Positions 36,094-45,609 of a DNA stretch of 64,000 bases are shown here, piece after piece. Position 1 is the first letter of the stretch, and every line of letters begins with the position of its first letter. Source of the DNA: Veillonellaceae bacterium (lineage in GTDB: Bacteria > Bacillota > Negativicutes > Veillonellales > Veillonellaceae); the NCBI GenBank assembly GCA_900766245.1, contig CAAFUR010000029.1, positions 62,001 through 126,000 of the forward strand. The letters are read 5' to 3'. The translations under genes and the position numbers were made by a program. The notes under the pieces were generated by a model. The model saw only the letters and a list, made by a program, of their open reading frames with translations, had not been told where the DNA came from and did not search any database.

Positions 36094-37707
36094 TTACCAT
36101 AATTTCCCTTTGTAGAAGACTCCTCGAGAATCTTTTTCTACAGGTTGAACCTGGTCATATAAATTTGTTTCTTTAAAATACGTTGCGTATTTATTTGGCA
36201 CATAAATCAAAGCGCTTGATAGTTTCTCTGTGTCTTTTGCCAAGTCAGTAGGTTTCACCATAGGCATAATATTCTTTCCATCTTCCCATACACTTTCATG
36301 TTCTTTGTAATGAATATAGGAAGTCGTCCGCCCTAAATAATAGGACAAGGAAGTACGGTAGTTACCATATTGATACACATCTAGTGGCGTAGCACCTTCT
36401 AGTGCCACCACTTTATTAGCTAATACCTTGGCAGATTGGTCTTCCATAACTGGCACTAAATTAGGAACTAATGCCAAATAGAATACGATAGCACTCGTTG
36501 CCATACTACACACTAAGACATGTCCTGTTCGTTTACTAGCGGCATAGATACAACTCACCACTGTTACCGCTAAACTAATCCAAAGATACGCACTATGTGA
36601 CAAAGAGATACTTAATCCCACTATGACTAATCCTAGTAAAAATGGAAATCCACCCAGTGCATATAAGGTAAACACCTTCCATGTCATCTTACGCTCTTTG
36701 TATCCTTCTATACAAGCATGAATGCCCATGCCTGCCCATAATGCCAAAGGAATCAGCATAATAAATGTGTAGGTAACATATTTAGTGGCCATACACGTGT
36801 AGAATAGAACGGTTCCTACAAACCAAAAAATGGACCAATACCAAATATAAGCATGTTTTTGTTCATTGAGACCACGTAACACAAAGCTAGTCCAAGGCAT
36901 CATGCATACTGGCAACAAGGCAAAATATAAATACCACCAATTATGTTCAGGATGCTCTGGTACCGTCGCTCTCGTCACATTATGTAGCCCTAAAAACCCT
37001 TGGATAAAAGCATCACCATGAACATAGTACATATATCCATACCACGGTGCTACGACTAGGATAAAAGCAAGAATACCTTTCCAAGAAAAGACATATTTAA
37101 ACCAATCCATACGACGATTCAAGGCCACATATAGAATTAAAATAATCCCTGGTAGCACGATCCCTACAGGGCCTTTGGTAAGCACCGATAACCCAGCAAA
37201 CATATACGCATAGACCATATGGCGATGACTTTCACCAGTGATACCACGATATACATAGTAAAAAATACCCATAGAAAAGAGAAATAAATATCCATCCGTC
37301 ACGACAGCATGACCAATGTACCAAAATTCTAACGCCGTTCCTAGGGCAATGGCACTCCACATAGCAATCCGTTCTACTTGATATATGCTGAAAGCCATCC
37401 GATACATCGCTAATACTGTACAAGTAGAAACGACAATGGATGGTAATCGAGCAGCCAAATCAGAGATACCAAACAAAGAGTAGGACAGTATAAGCCCCCA
37501 ATATGCCATAATTGGTTTATCATACCAATACATGTCATAAATCATAGGAGACAAAAACTCTCCATGTTTCATCATGGTCACGGCAGACAAAGCGTAGTTT
37601 GATTCCACTGTATCCGTCACAGGCAGCGCCCATGCCATAAACAGATAGAACAAAAACGTTCCTATCCCTAGCCATGCAAACCGCTTCCATGAAAATGTTT
37701 GTTCCAT
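36094..37707 (-). CDS. ArnT/PMT-family membrane glycosyltransferase
   Basis: A 537-residue integral membrane protein with roughly 11-12 spans. The first periplasmic loop shows the GT-C pattern: PVTDTVESNYALSA, where the acid pair is E-S rather than D-E, then YDMYWYDKPIMAYW. This is typical of undecaprenyl-phosphate-sugar transferases such as ArnT, which adds aminoarabinose to lipid A. The C-terminal ~130 residues are soluble and periplasmic. Sugar donor and acceptor are not evident. It is the last gene after gatCAB and a small membrane protein, and it faces the EptA-like gene. Confidence 0.82.
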   Translation of the reverse strand: MEQTFSWKRFAWLGIGTFLFYLFMAWALPVTDTVESNYALSAVTMMKHGEFLSPMIYDMYWYDKPIMAYWGLILSYSLFGISDLAARLPSIVVSTCTVLAMYRMAFSIYQVERIAMWSAIALGTALEFWYIGHAVVTDGYLFLFSMGIFYYVYRGITGESHRHMVYAYMFAGLSVLTKGPVGIVLPGIILILYVALNRRMDWFKYVFSWKGILAFILVVAPWYGYMYYVHGDAFIQGFLGLHNVTRATVPEHPEHNWWYLYFALLPVCMMPWTSFVLRGLNEQKHAYIWYWSIFWFVGTVLFYTCMATKYVTYTFIMLIPLALWAGMGIHACIEGYKERKMTWKVFTLYALGGFPFLLGLVIVGLSISLSHSAYLWISLAVTVVSCIYAASKRTGHVLVCSMATSAIVFYLALVPNLVPVMEDQSAKVLANKVVALEGATPLDVYQYGNYRTSLSYYLGRTTSYIHYKEHESVWEDGKNIMPMVKPTDLAKDTEKLSSALIYVPNKYATYFKETNLYDQVQPVEKDSRGVFYKGKLW

Positions 37708-37732
37708 AGAAATACAACCTCTGTATTTACAT

Positions 37733-38068
37733 TTAAAAAAATAACTTTCCCAACAAGCGCATTACTAGCCAAGCTAAAATAATCACAAAAGCACCAGCAA
37801 TGATAAATTTAGCTAGTGCAAATAACACTATAATAAGCATCACGACGCCTACTGCTATGCCTAGTTTCCACTTCCAGCTAAGAGCATTCCACAAAAATAT
37901 CTTCATATTAGGAATGGTTTGAAATTGATCTTGTTCCTGTTGAGAAGATTGATAACGAGGAGCGTCATATGTACGCCCCTCTTCATCTATTGTTGTACCA
38001 TCAAAGTCACGCAATTCCTCTTTTGAAAGAACGCGCGTTCCTTCATCATACTTTTGTTCTTGACTCAT
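37733..38068 (-). CDS. Small membrane protein of unknown function
   Basis: A protein of about 111 residues. The N-terminal ~60 residues are charged and acidic (YDEGTRVLSKEELRDFDG, then EEGRTYDAPRYQ). The rest has two adjacent membrane spans (KLGIAVGVVMLIIVLFAL and IIAGAFVIILAWLVMRLLG). The ATG at 38066-38068 has AGGAGTG at good spacing. It lies 8 bp after gatB and 25 bp before the ArnT-like gene, so it is in that operon. I recognise no family. Confidence 0.75.
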   Translation of the reverse strand: MSQEQKYDEGTRVLSKEELRDFDGTTIDEEGRTYDAPRYQSSQQEQDQFQTIPNMKIFLWNALSWKWKLGIAVGVVMLIIVLFALAKFIIAGAFVIILAWLVMRLLGKLFF

Positions 38069-38076
38069 AGTCACTC

Positions 38077-39522
38077 CTATAGAGCTTGTAAATGTTTTTC
38101 CAACAATTCATTCACTACGCCAGGATTGGCTTTACCTTTAGAGGCACGCATCACTTGGCCCACCAAGAATCCGATAGCTTTACCTTTACCAGATTTGAAA
38201 TCTTCCACAGATTTTGGATTATCTGCAATAACTTGTTTTACAATTTCTTCAATAGCTCCTGTATCGGTAATTTGAACTAAGCCTTCTTCTTCTACAATTT
38301 TGTCTGGATTTTTACCAGTTTCAAACATTTTGACAATGACTTGTTTTGCAATTTTACCAGAAATCGTACCTTTTTCAATTAGGCTAATCATATCAGCCAA
38401 TTGTTTTGGTTGTACTTTGCTATCCGCATAAGAAATACCAGCATCGTTCACAAGTTTTGCCAAATCACCGATGATCCAGTTAGATGCCGTTTTTGCATCT
38501 GCTCCAGCCTCTACGACAGCATCGAAATAGTCCGCTGTACCGCGTTGGCTCGTCAATGTACGCGCATCTTCACTAGACAATCCATAGGATTCCATGAAGC
38601 GTTGTTGTTTCGCTTCTGGCAATTCTGGTAAGGATTGACGAATTTCTTCTACATAGTTAGGGTCTACTACAATAGGTACCAAATCTGGTTCTGGGAAGAA
38701 ACGGTAGTCATTTTCCTTCTCTTTCTTACGCATGGAAAGAGTGATACCTTTACTATCGTCCCAAGTACGAGTTTCTTGAACAATCGTTTCTCCGTCTTCC
38801 AATGCTTCTGCTTGACGAAGTGCTTCGTATTCAATGCCTTTTTGGATACCTGTTAAAGAGTTCATATTTTTGATTTCGGTTTTTGTGCCTAATTTAGTTT
38901 CCCCTACTGGTCGAATAGAAATATTCGCATCACAACGCAAACTACCTTCTTCCATGCGTCCGTCAGATACGCCTAAGTATTGTACAATAGCACGAATTTT
39001 ATCCACATATTGGCGAGCTTCTTCACCAGAACGAAGATCAGGTTCTGATACGATTTCTAACAATGGTACACCTGTACGATTGTAGTCTACATTGGAGCTA
39101 TCAGAGCTAGAAATAGTAGCACCACTATGCACTAATTTACCAGCATCTTCTTCCATATGGATACGGTTGATACGAATGCGACGAGTTTCCCCATTTACCT
39201 CTACATCAAGATGACCATTTACGCAGATAGGCAAGTCAAATTGAGAGGTTTGCCAGTTTTTAGGCAAATCTGGATAATAATAGTTTTTGCGGTCAAATTT
39301 ATTGAATAGTACGATTTCACAGTTTAATGCTAAACCGACTTTGATAGCATATTCCAACACTTTTTGGTTAAATACAGGCATCGTTCCTGGCAAACCTAAG
39401 CAAGTTGGACATACATGTGTATTGTGGTCGCCCCCGAAGGCCGTTGTACAGGAGCAGAAAATTTTTGAATTTGTTTTCAGTTCAGTATGAACTTCAAGGC
39501 CTACGACTGTTTCATATTTCAT
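38077..39522 (-). CDS. gatB: Asp-tRNA(Asn)/Glu-tRNA(Gln) amidotransferase subunit B
   Basis: A 481-residue tRNA-binding kinase subunit of GatCAB, which makes Gln-tRNA-Gln and Asn-tRNA-Asn. Signatures are VGLEVHTELKT at the start, HVCPTCLGLPGTMPV, DRKNYYYPDLPKNWQTSQ and EPDLRSGEEA. The C-terminal YqeY-like domain (GFLVGQVMRASKGKANP) is complete. The start overlaps the gatA stop by 4 bp. Confidence 0.98.
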   Translation of the reverse strand: MKYETVVGLEVHTELKTNSKIFCSCTTAFGGDHNTHVCPTCLGLPGTMPVFNQKVLEYAIKVGLALNCEIVLFNKFDRKNYYYPDLPKNWQTSQFDLPICVNGHLDVEVNGETRRIRINRIHMEEDAGKLVHSGATISSSDSSNVDYNRTGVPLLEIVSEPDLRSGEEARQYVDKIRAIVQYLGVSDGRMEEGSLRCDANISIRPVGETKLGTKTEIKNMNSLTGIQKGIEYEALRQAEALEDGETIVQETRTWDDSKGITLSMRKKEKENDYRFFPEPDLVPIVVDPNYVEEIRQSLPELPEAKQQRFMESYGLSSEDARTLTSQRGTADYFDAVVEAGADAKTASNWIIGDLAKLVNDAGISYADSKVQPKQLADMISLIEKGTISGKIAKQVIVKMFETGKNPDKIVEEEGLVQITDTGAIEEIVKQVIADNPKSVEDFKSGKGKAIGFLVGQVMRASKGKANPGVVNELLEKHLQAL

Positions 39523-40976
39523 AGTTTCAATTCTCCCATAGTTGGCAATTTTGTAAATTCAGGACATTCTTGTTCAAAGCTATAGGCTGCTTGCAACAAT
39601 GTACTTTCACCCATAGCAGGCGCCAATAATTGCATACCAATTGGCATACCATTTGAGCCAAATCCAGCAGGAATACTGATACCTGGGATACCTGCCAAGT
39701 TAACTGGCACTGTACATACGTCTTCTAAATACATTGTCAATGGATCGTTAATTTTTTCACCAAATTTAAAAGCTGTATTCGGAGCTGTTGGAGTCAACAA
39801 TACATCACACTCTTGGAAGGCCGCATCAAATTCGTTTTTAATCAAACGACGAGCTTTTAAGGCTTTCAAATAGTATGCATCATAATAGCCAGAACTCAAT
39901 ACATAAGTGCCTAACAAGATACGACGTTGTACTTCTTCCCCAAAGCCTTGGGTACGAGTTTTGGTAGACATTTCCACTAAGTTATCTGCTGGCACGCGAA
40001 GGCCGTAGCTAACTCCGTCATAACGAGCTAAGTTGGAACTAGCTTCTGCTAAAGCGATGATATAGTAAGCAGACAAGGCATATTTTGTAGTTGGCAAGGA
40101 AATATCTACGATAGTGGCACCCATATTGCGATAGGTTTCAATAGCTTTTTCCAAAGCTGCACGCACTTCTGGATGTAAGCCGTCACCAAAATATTCTTTT
40201 GGTACACCAATACGCAAGCCTTTTACGTCTTTCACAAGAGCTTTTGTATAATCGACACGATCTCCAGGGATGGATGTAGAATCATGAAAATCATGACCAG
40301 TAATTGCATTTAGAACAATCGCTGCATCACGTACGTCTCTTGTCACAGGGCCAATTTGGTCCAACGAAGATGCATAAGCAATTAAGCCATAGCGAGATAC
40401 ATTGCCATACGTTGGTTTTAAACCAACCACGCCACAGTAGGATGCAGGTTGACGAATAGATCCACCTGTATCTGAACCCAATGCCCAAATTGCACTACCG
40501 CTTGCAACAGCTGCTGCACTACCTCCGGAAGAACCGCCTGGTACATAGTCTACATTCCAAGGATTGGTAGTTTTGCCCAAGGCAGAGTTCTCTGTAGAAC
40601 TACCCATAGCAAATTCGTCCATATTTAATTTACCCAAAATAACAGCATCTTGAGCTTGTAATTTTTCGATAACCGTTGCATTGTAAGGTGGTACAAAATT
40701 TTCCAACATATGGGATCCACATGTAGTGGCTACACCTTTGGTACAAATATTATCTTTAATCGCCCCAGGAATCCCTGCTAATGGAGAAATAGTTTCCCCT
40801 TTTGCAATTTTAGCGTCTACAGCCTCAGCTTGTGCCAATGCTGCTTCGTGAGAGTCTGACAAGTACGCATGTACTGTAGGCTCTACATTGTCTTTATGTG
40901 CCAATACAGCTTTCGTAAGCTCTAGGGCAGAAATTTCTTTATTTACTAATTTTTGATGTAATTCAAAAAGAGTCAT
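39519..40976 (-). CDS. gatA: Asp-tRNA(Asn)/Glu-tRNA(Gln) amidotransferase subunit A
   Basis: A 485-residue amidase subunit that releases ammonia from glutamine. The Ser-cisSer-Lys triad is visible in AIKDNICTKG and GSDTGGSIRQPASYCG. PGGSSGGSAAAVA is the amidase signature. I use the ATG at 40974-40976, which has an AGGAGA site 10 bp after gatC; the longer reading crosses into gatC in another frame. Confidence 0.98.
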   Translation of the reverse strand: MTLFELHQKLVNKEISALELTKAVLAHKDNVEPTVHAYLSDSHEAALAQAEAVDAKIAKGETISPLAGIPGAIKDNICTKGVATTCGSHMLENFVPPYNATVIEKLQAQDAVILGKLNMDEFAMGSSTENSALGKTTNPWNVDYVPGGSSGGSAAAVASGSAIWALGSDTGGSIRQPASYCGVVGLKPTYGNVSRYGLIAYASSLDQIGPVTRDVRDAAIVLNAITGHDFHDSTSIPGDRVDYTKALVKDVKGLRIGVPKEYFGDGLHPEVRAALEKAIETYRNMGATIVDISLPTTKYALSAYYIIALAEASSNLARYDGVSYGLRVPADNLVEMSTKTRTQGFGEEVQRRILLGTYVLSSGYYDAYYLKALKARRLIKNEFDAAFQECDVLLTPTAPNTAFKFGEKINDPLTMYLEDVCTVPVNLAGIPGISIPAGFGSNGMPIGMQLLAPAMGESTLLQAAYSFEQECPEFTKLPTMGELKL

Positions 40977-40986
40977 GTATCTTCTC

Positions 40987-41271
40987 CTAGTTCTGTACAA
41001 CACGAGGTACTCTGAAATACCCATTCTCTTCTTCAGGTGCATTTTGTAACGCCGCTTCACGTGGCAATGATGGTTTCATCTCATCTGGACGATACACATT
41101 TTGTAATGGCACCGCATGAGCCATTGGCTCTACATCTGTTAAATCTAATTCTTCTAATTCCTCAACATAGGTAAGGATATTACTGAGGGCTTTTTCAGCA
41201 GCCTCTAAATCTTTAATTTCTAATCGGGATAATAAGGCAATATTCTTAATTTCCTCTTGACTAATTTTCAT
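40987..41271 (-). CDS. gatC: Asp-tRNA(Asn)/Glu-tRNA(Gln) amidotransferase subunit C
   Basis: A 94-residue subunit that holds GatA and GatB together. The N-terminal IKNIALLSRLEI and the DVEPMAHAVPLQNVYRPDE segment are conserved. The ATG at 41269-41271 has AAAGGATG at good spacing. It heads the gatCAB operon. Confidence 0.95.
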   Translation of the reverse strand: MKISQEEIKNIALLSRLEIKDLEAAEKALSNILTYVEELEELDLTDVEPMAHAVPLQNVYRPDEMKPSLPREAALQNAPEEENGYFRVPRVVQN

Positions 41272-41296
41272 AGACACACATCCTTTCAATTTATAT

Positions 41297-41305
41297 ATTA
41301 TATCA
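41297..41305 (-). promoter_or_regulatory. Extended -10 promoter of gatCAB
   Basis: TGATATAAT on the - strand combines a perfect TATAAT (41297-41302) with an upstream TGA extension, ~26 bp before gatC. No clear -35 is present. Confidence 0.45.
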
Positions 41306-41319
41306 TACTCTCTCGGGAA

Positions 41320-41372
41320 AAAGAAAAATACCAATATATAATAGGCCTAGTTTCCTATACATATTGGTATTT
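41320..41372 (-). terminator. Terminator of the macAB-type operon
   Basis: AAATACCAATAT and ATATTGGTATTT pair on the - strand around an inner TATAGG/CCTATT stem, followed by TTTCTTTTTC. It sits 7 bp past the permease stop. Confidence 0.75.
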
Positions 41373-41378
41373 AATCAG

Positions 41379-42590
41379 CTATTCATAATGTAAAGCATCA
41401 ATAGGGTTTAACTTCGCCGCTTTTCTAGCTGGATACAAACCAAATACGAGACCTATCGTCATAGAGAATCCAAAGGATAATAAAATAGGGCCTGTAGTCA
41501 CTACAGTTTTCAACTTAGCTACTGTAGCAATCAGCTGTGAAGCCCCTATTCCTACTACAATACCAATAGCACCTCCTACGAGAGAGATAACAATGGCTTC
41601 AATTAAAAACTGTGTAATAATCGTTCGATACGTCGCTCCTAAGGCTTTACGAACGCCAATTTCTCGAGTACGTTCTGTGACAGACACAAGCATGATATTC
41701 ATAATACCAATGCCACCAACTAATAATGAAATCGCTGCCACAGCACCTAGGAATAAGGTCATGGTAGCTGTATTTTCTTCTACCGCCTTCATAATGGACG
41801 CCATATTATTCACATTAAAATCATCGAGATCAGGATTTTTGATGCCATGACGGACACGCAAAATATTTTCTATATCTGCTTGCACTCGTTCTAAGTCTTC
41901 GCCCTCTTTTGCTTGAATGTAGATCATACGCAAATAATCAACACCCATCACACGTTCCATCATAGTTGTATAAGGTACTACAATGACATCATCTTGATCA
42001 TTCCCCATAGTACCAGAACCCTTTTCATCAAGGACACCTACTACTTTAAACGAATTTTTATGAATCCGAATATCCTTACCAATAGGATCTTCATTACCAA
42101 ACAAGTTTTTTGCCACTGTGGCACCTATAACTGCCACCCGTTCACGGCGTTCAATTTGACTATCTGTAATAAAACGACCTGATTTCATAGTCCAATTATT
42201 CACATACTGAAAGTCAGCGTTAGCACCATTCACAGTTGTGGTCCAATTCTTACTCATGTACACAGTCAAATACGAATTAGCTGCTACTGGTGAAGCTGCT
42301 TGCACGCTATCCATCTTCGAAATAGCTTCATAGTCGCCCATTTTTAACGTTTTATTAGCACCAGATACCGGGCGTACCCCTGGTGTTCTAGGAGCCCCTG
42401 GATAAACCATTAATAGATTACTACCCAAACTGGAAATAGATTCTGTGATTTGTTGACGAACCCCATATCCAATGGATACAAGTGCAATCACCGCAGCTAC
42501 ACCAATGATGATACCTAGCATCGTCAGTAATGACCGCATCTTATTGGCTATTAGAGATGACCAAGCCATTAAGAAACCTTCCTTATACAT
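41379..42590 (-). CDS. ABC transporter permease, MacB type
   Basis: A 403-residue permease with the MacB layout: one N-terminal span (LLTMLGIIIGVAAVIALVSI), a large periplasmic core domain, then three spans near the C-terminus. The conserved GIMNIMLVSVTERTREIGVRKALGAT is present. It lacks the fused ATPase of E. coli MacB; that is a separate gene here. The ATG at 42588-42590 has AGGAGGTGA and overlaps the ATPase gene by 8 bp. It likely exports antibiotics, peptides or envelope lipids with the upstream adaptor. Confidence 0.9.
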   Translation of the reverse strand: MYKEGFLMAWSSLIANKMRSLLTMLGIIIGVAAVIALVSIGYGVRQQITESISSLGSNLLMVYPGAPRTPGVRPVSGANKTLKMGDYEAISKMDSVQAASPVAANSYLTVYMSKNWTTTVNGANADFQYVNNWTMKSGRFITDSQIERRERVAVIGATVAKNLFGNEDPIGKDIRIHKNSFKVVGVLDEKGSGTMGNDQDDVIVVPYTTMMERVMGVDYLRMIYIQAKEGEDLERVQADIENILRVRHGIKNPDLDDFNVNNMASIMKAVEENTATMTLFLGAVAAISLLVGGIGIMNIMLVSVTERTREIGVRKALGATYRTIITQFLIEAIVISLVGGAIGIVVGIGASQLIATVAKLKTVVTTGPILLSFGFSMTIGLVFGLYPARKAAKLNPIDALHYE

Positions 42591-43320
42591 GGCTTTCACC
42601 TCCTACCTGCAACCCTTTCATATGGGGATTTATTCTATCTTCTACAATAAGACCATCTTTTAAAACCACATTGCGACCTGCATATTCAGCAATATCTGGC
42701 TCATGGGTGACTAAAATGATGGTACGCCCTTCTCGATATAATTCTGTGAAGATATGCATCACATCTAAACTTGCTTTTGAATCAAGGTTACCTGTAGGTT
42801 CATCCGCCATAATAATCGCTGGGTCATTTGCCAATGCCCTGGCAATAGCAACACGTTGTCGTTGTCCCCCTGATAATTCTGCTGGCATATGATCCAACCG
42901 AGTACCGAGCCCCAAATCTATCAATAACTGACTAGCCCTAGCTTTACGTTCTGCTTTAGACACTCCTGCATAGACCATCGGTAATGCTACATTATCTAGA
43001 GCCGTTAATTTAGGCAATAAATTAAAACTTTGGAACACGAACCCAATTCGTTTATTTCGTACATAGGCCAATTCATCGTCCCCCAGATGGGCTACTTCTT
43101 CTCCATCTAATCGATAGGAACCACTGGTAGGTCTATCAAGACACCCTAAGATATTCATAAACGTAGACTTCCCCGAACCAGAAGGTCCCATGATAGAGGT
43201 AAACTCTCCTTCATAAATGGACAAATCAATACTATGTAATACTGGTACCGTTAACTTTCCATTCACATAGGTTTTCGTAATCCCCTCCAAGGTAATGACT
43301 GCTTTTTTTTGAGTTTCCAT
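42583..43320 (-). CDS. ABC transporter ATP-binding protein, MacB/LolD type
   Basis: A 245-residue ATPase with Walker A GPSGSGKST, signature LSGGQRQR and Walker B with IIMADEPTGNLDS. The ~20-residue region GCLDRPTSGSYRLDGEEV is typical of the MacB/LolD/FtsE class. It overlaps the adaptor stop by one base (TAATG) and the permease start, indicating a single translationally coupled exporter operon. Confidence 0.94.
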   Translation of the reverse strand: METQKKAVITLEGITKTYVNGKLTVPVLHSIDLSIYEGEFTSIMGPSGSGKSTFMNILGCLDRPTSGSYRLDGEEVAHLGDDELAYVRNKRIGFVFQSFNLLPKLTALDNVALPMVYAGVSKAERKARASQLLIDLGLGTRLDHMPAELSGGQRQRVAIARALANDPAIIMADEPTGNLDSKASLDVMHIFTELYREGRTIILVTHEPDIAEYAGRNVVLKDGLIVEDRINPHMKGLQVGGESHV

Positions 43321-44387
43321 TAGAATGGCCCCCTCTGTTGTTGTTTTTTCGTCGCACTTACATCACCACTGATAATGATTTCATCACCTTCTTCTACTCC
43401 AGAAATAATTTCAATTGTAGAATCACCAGTCATACCAGTTTTTACACTGGTTCTAAGAGGTTTACCATTTTTGATGACATACACAAATTCTCCCACTTTA
43501 TCAGAACGAACAGCAGCCAATGGAACTACCAATACATTTTGTCGTTCTTCTCCATGAATCGTAGCACGTGCGGTCATACTAGGAAAGAAATGACTTACAT
43601 CACCAGCAGGAATTGCTACGCGCACTGTATAATACACTACAGATGAACTGGTCGTTCCCATACTACCTTTTGTACCTAAAGAAATACTTTTAACAGTACC
43701 CGTGAAAGTCTTACCAGGATGCGCATCGACCGTGAAATCTACTTTGGCACCTTCTTTTACATTTCCAATATCTGTTTCGTCAACTGTTAAATAAATTTCT
43801 AAATCAGACAAATCAGCGATAGTGGCAATGATCATTTGTGTAGAAATACCAGTGGCGATAGTTTGACCTGCTTTCAAAGGTTCTCCAATAATGGTCCCAT
43901 CCATAGGAGCTGTAATAGTACTATCTGTTAAGTTTGCTGCTACTTGATCATAACTAGCTTTTGCTTTTTCATAGGCTGCTAAGGCATTATCATAGGTTTG
44001 CTGTGAAATTGCACCTTGTGACACTAACGTACGGTATCGATCCAAATCTGTGGCTGTTTGGTTAAGTGTGGCCCTTGCATTATCTACAGAAGCCTGTAAT
44101 TGACGAGAATCAATAGTAGCGATGACCTGACCTGCTGTTACATGCTGATTGGCTTTCACCAAAACAGATTCTAATTTGCCAGGAATATTGGTAGATACAT
44201 CTACATAGCGAACAGGATTAATCGTTCCCGTTGCATTAATAGTAGATGAAATACTACCTTTTCCTACTTTTCCCGTCGTATAGGTAGGTGCCTCTTTTGT
44301 TTGGCTACTGCTATACCATTGCCATCCACCAATAGCTACCACTAAGATAGCCACAATGGCAATCCATAATTTTTTATTTTTCCACAT
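43320..44387 (-). CDS. MacA-type periplasmic adaptor (membrane fusion protein)
   Basis: A 355-residue adaptor. A single N-terminal membrane anchor (LWIAIVAILVVAIGGWQWY) leads to a lipoyl-like half motif (LVKANQHVTAGQVIATID), an alpha-hairpin (residues ~100-150), the second lipoyl half (APMDGTIIGEPLKAGQTI) and beta-barrel domains. It links the inner membrane exporter to an outer membrane channel, which fits a diderm cell. No TolC-like gene is in the window. The ATG at 44385-44387 has GGAGAT. Confidence 0.9.
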   Translation of the reverse strand: MWKNKKLWIAIVAILVVAIGGWQWYSSSQTKEAPTYTTGKVGKGSISSTINATGTINPVRYVDVSTNIPGKLESVLVKANQHVTAGQVIATIDSRQLQASVDNARATLNQTATDLDRYRTLVSQGAISQQTYDNALAAYEKAKASYDQVAANLTDSTITAPMDGTIIGEPLKAGQTIATGISTQMIIATIADLSDLEIYLTVDETDIGNVKEGAKVDFTVDAHPGKTFTGTVKSISLGTKGSMGTTSSSVVYYTVRVAIPAGDVSHFFPSMTARATIHGEERQNVLVVPLAAVRSDKVGEFVYVIKNGKPLRTSVKTGMTGDSTIEIISGVEEGDEIIISGDVSATKKQQQRGPF

Positions 44388-44579
44388 AAAATATCTCCTT
44401 TCGTCCATCGATTATATATAGAATACCACCAAAATGGTGTTTCCTTACTCTAATAGGCCCAAGCCCCAACATATAGTATAGACTTTTATCTCCTTAAACT
44501 GGTTTACGCCTGCTGATAGCTTCCTTTTATAAGTAGCCCTTTACTATAGTATAAAACAAAACATACCATAGATAGAGGA

Positions 44580-44613
44580 TAAAAAGAAAAGAAAACTAAA
44601 GTTAGTTTTCTTT
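44580..44613 (-). terminator. Terminator of aroK-like/pfkA
   Basis: AAGAAAACTAA / TTAGTTTTCTT form a hairpin on the - strand followed by TTCTTTTTATCC, 36 bp after the pfkA stop. The rest of the 44409-44648 gap shows no gene. Confidence 0.75.
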
Positions 44614-44648
44614 ATCTTATACAATACAATAGCAAAACAACTATGAAA

Positions 44649-45608
44649 TTATTGTCCTAATACTCGTATTAATTGGTATAAAGAAGTATCTAAAGGATAC
44701 TCACATGTAACTGCTTCCTCATAGGCTATCGCATCAATATGATTGCAATGAACCCCTATTAGATGATGAGTATGTCCCTCTAGCAAGGCACGTACTCCTG
44801 CCTCTCCTAAGCGAGCAGCCATTAATGCGTCATAAGCAGACGGTGATCCACCACGTTGTAAATAACCTAACACTGTCACAGAAGGTGCATAGGATGTATG
44901 TGCTTTAATATATTGAGCCACTTCAAAAGCGCTATAGGCTCCTTCCGCAACGATAATAATACTATTCTTTTTACCATTACGAGTAGTATTTTCTAATGAT
45001 TCTTTTACCTCTTCTAATGTCATTGGCACCTCTGGTGTCAGTACCACCTCAGCACCGCATGCGACGCCAGCATACACAGCAATATGACCTGCATGTCGTC
45101 CCATCACTTCTACAATGGCTACACGATCATGAGCCGTAGAGGTATCACGAATTTTGCTCACCCCATCAATGATGGTATTAAGAGCTGTATCAAAGCCGAT
45201 TGTATAATCGGTACCATTCATATCTTTATCAATAGTGCCTGGAATTGTCACCGTAGGTAATCCTAGGTCAGACAACACCTTAGCACCACACATAGAACCA
45301 TCTCCACCAACAACGACTAATCCGTCAATACCATGACGACGTAAATTATCATAGCCTCTTTGTTGATGTTCAGGTTCTTTAAATTCAAGACAACGGGAAG
45401 ATTTTAAAATCGTCCCTCCCTTGTTCACAATATTCCCTACACTACGCCGAGTCAAAGAAATAAAGTCTTCTTCTAAAACGCCCAAAAAGCCTCGTTGTAT
45501 TCCTACTACATCGAGGCCTTCATATATTGCACTTCTTGTGATAGAACGAATGACTGCATTCATTCCTGGTGCATCTCCACCACTTGTTAAAATAGCTATA
45601 CGTTTCAT
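44649..45608 (-). CDS. pfkA: 6-phosphofructokinase
   Basis: A 319-residue bacterial phosphofructokinase. The ATP site GGDAPGMNAVIR, the GGDGSMCGA loop (Gly as in ATP-dependent rather than PPi-dependent enzymes) and catalytic PGTIDKD are present. Usually that last motif is TIDND; here Asn is Lys, with both Asp kept. MGRHAGH and YLQRGGSP are conserved. The ATG at 45606-45608 has AAGGTGA and follows the upstream kinase stop by one base. If the host is a lactate-using Veillonella, its role is worth examining. Confidence 0.95.
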   Translation of the reverse strand: MKRIAILTSGGDAPGMNAVIRSITRSAIYEGLDVVGIQRGFLGVLEEDFISLTRRSVGNIVNKGGTILKSSRCLEFKEPEHQQRGYDNLRRHGIDGLVVVGGDGSMCGAKVLSDLGLPTVTIPGTIDKDMNGTDYTIGFDTALNTIIDGVSKIRDTSTAHDRVAIVEVMGRHAGHIAVYAGVACGAEVVLTPEVPMTLEEVKESLENTTRNGKKNSIIIVAEGAYSAFEVAQYIKAHTSYAPSVTVLGYLQRGGSPSAYDALMAARLGEAGVRALLEGHTHHLIGVHCNHIDAIAYEEAVTCEYPLDTSLYQLIRVLGQ

Positions 45609-45609
45609 A

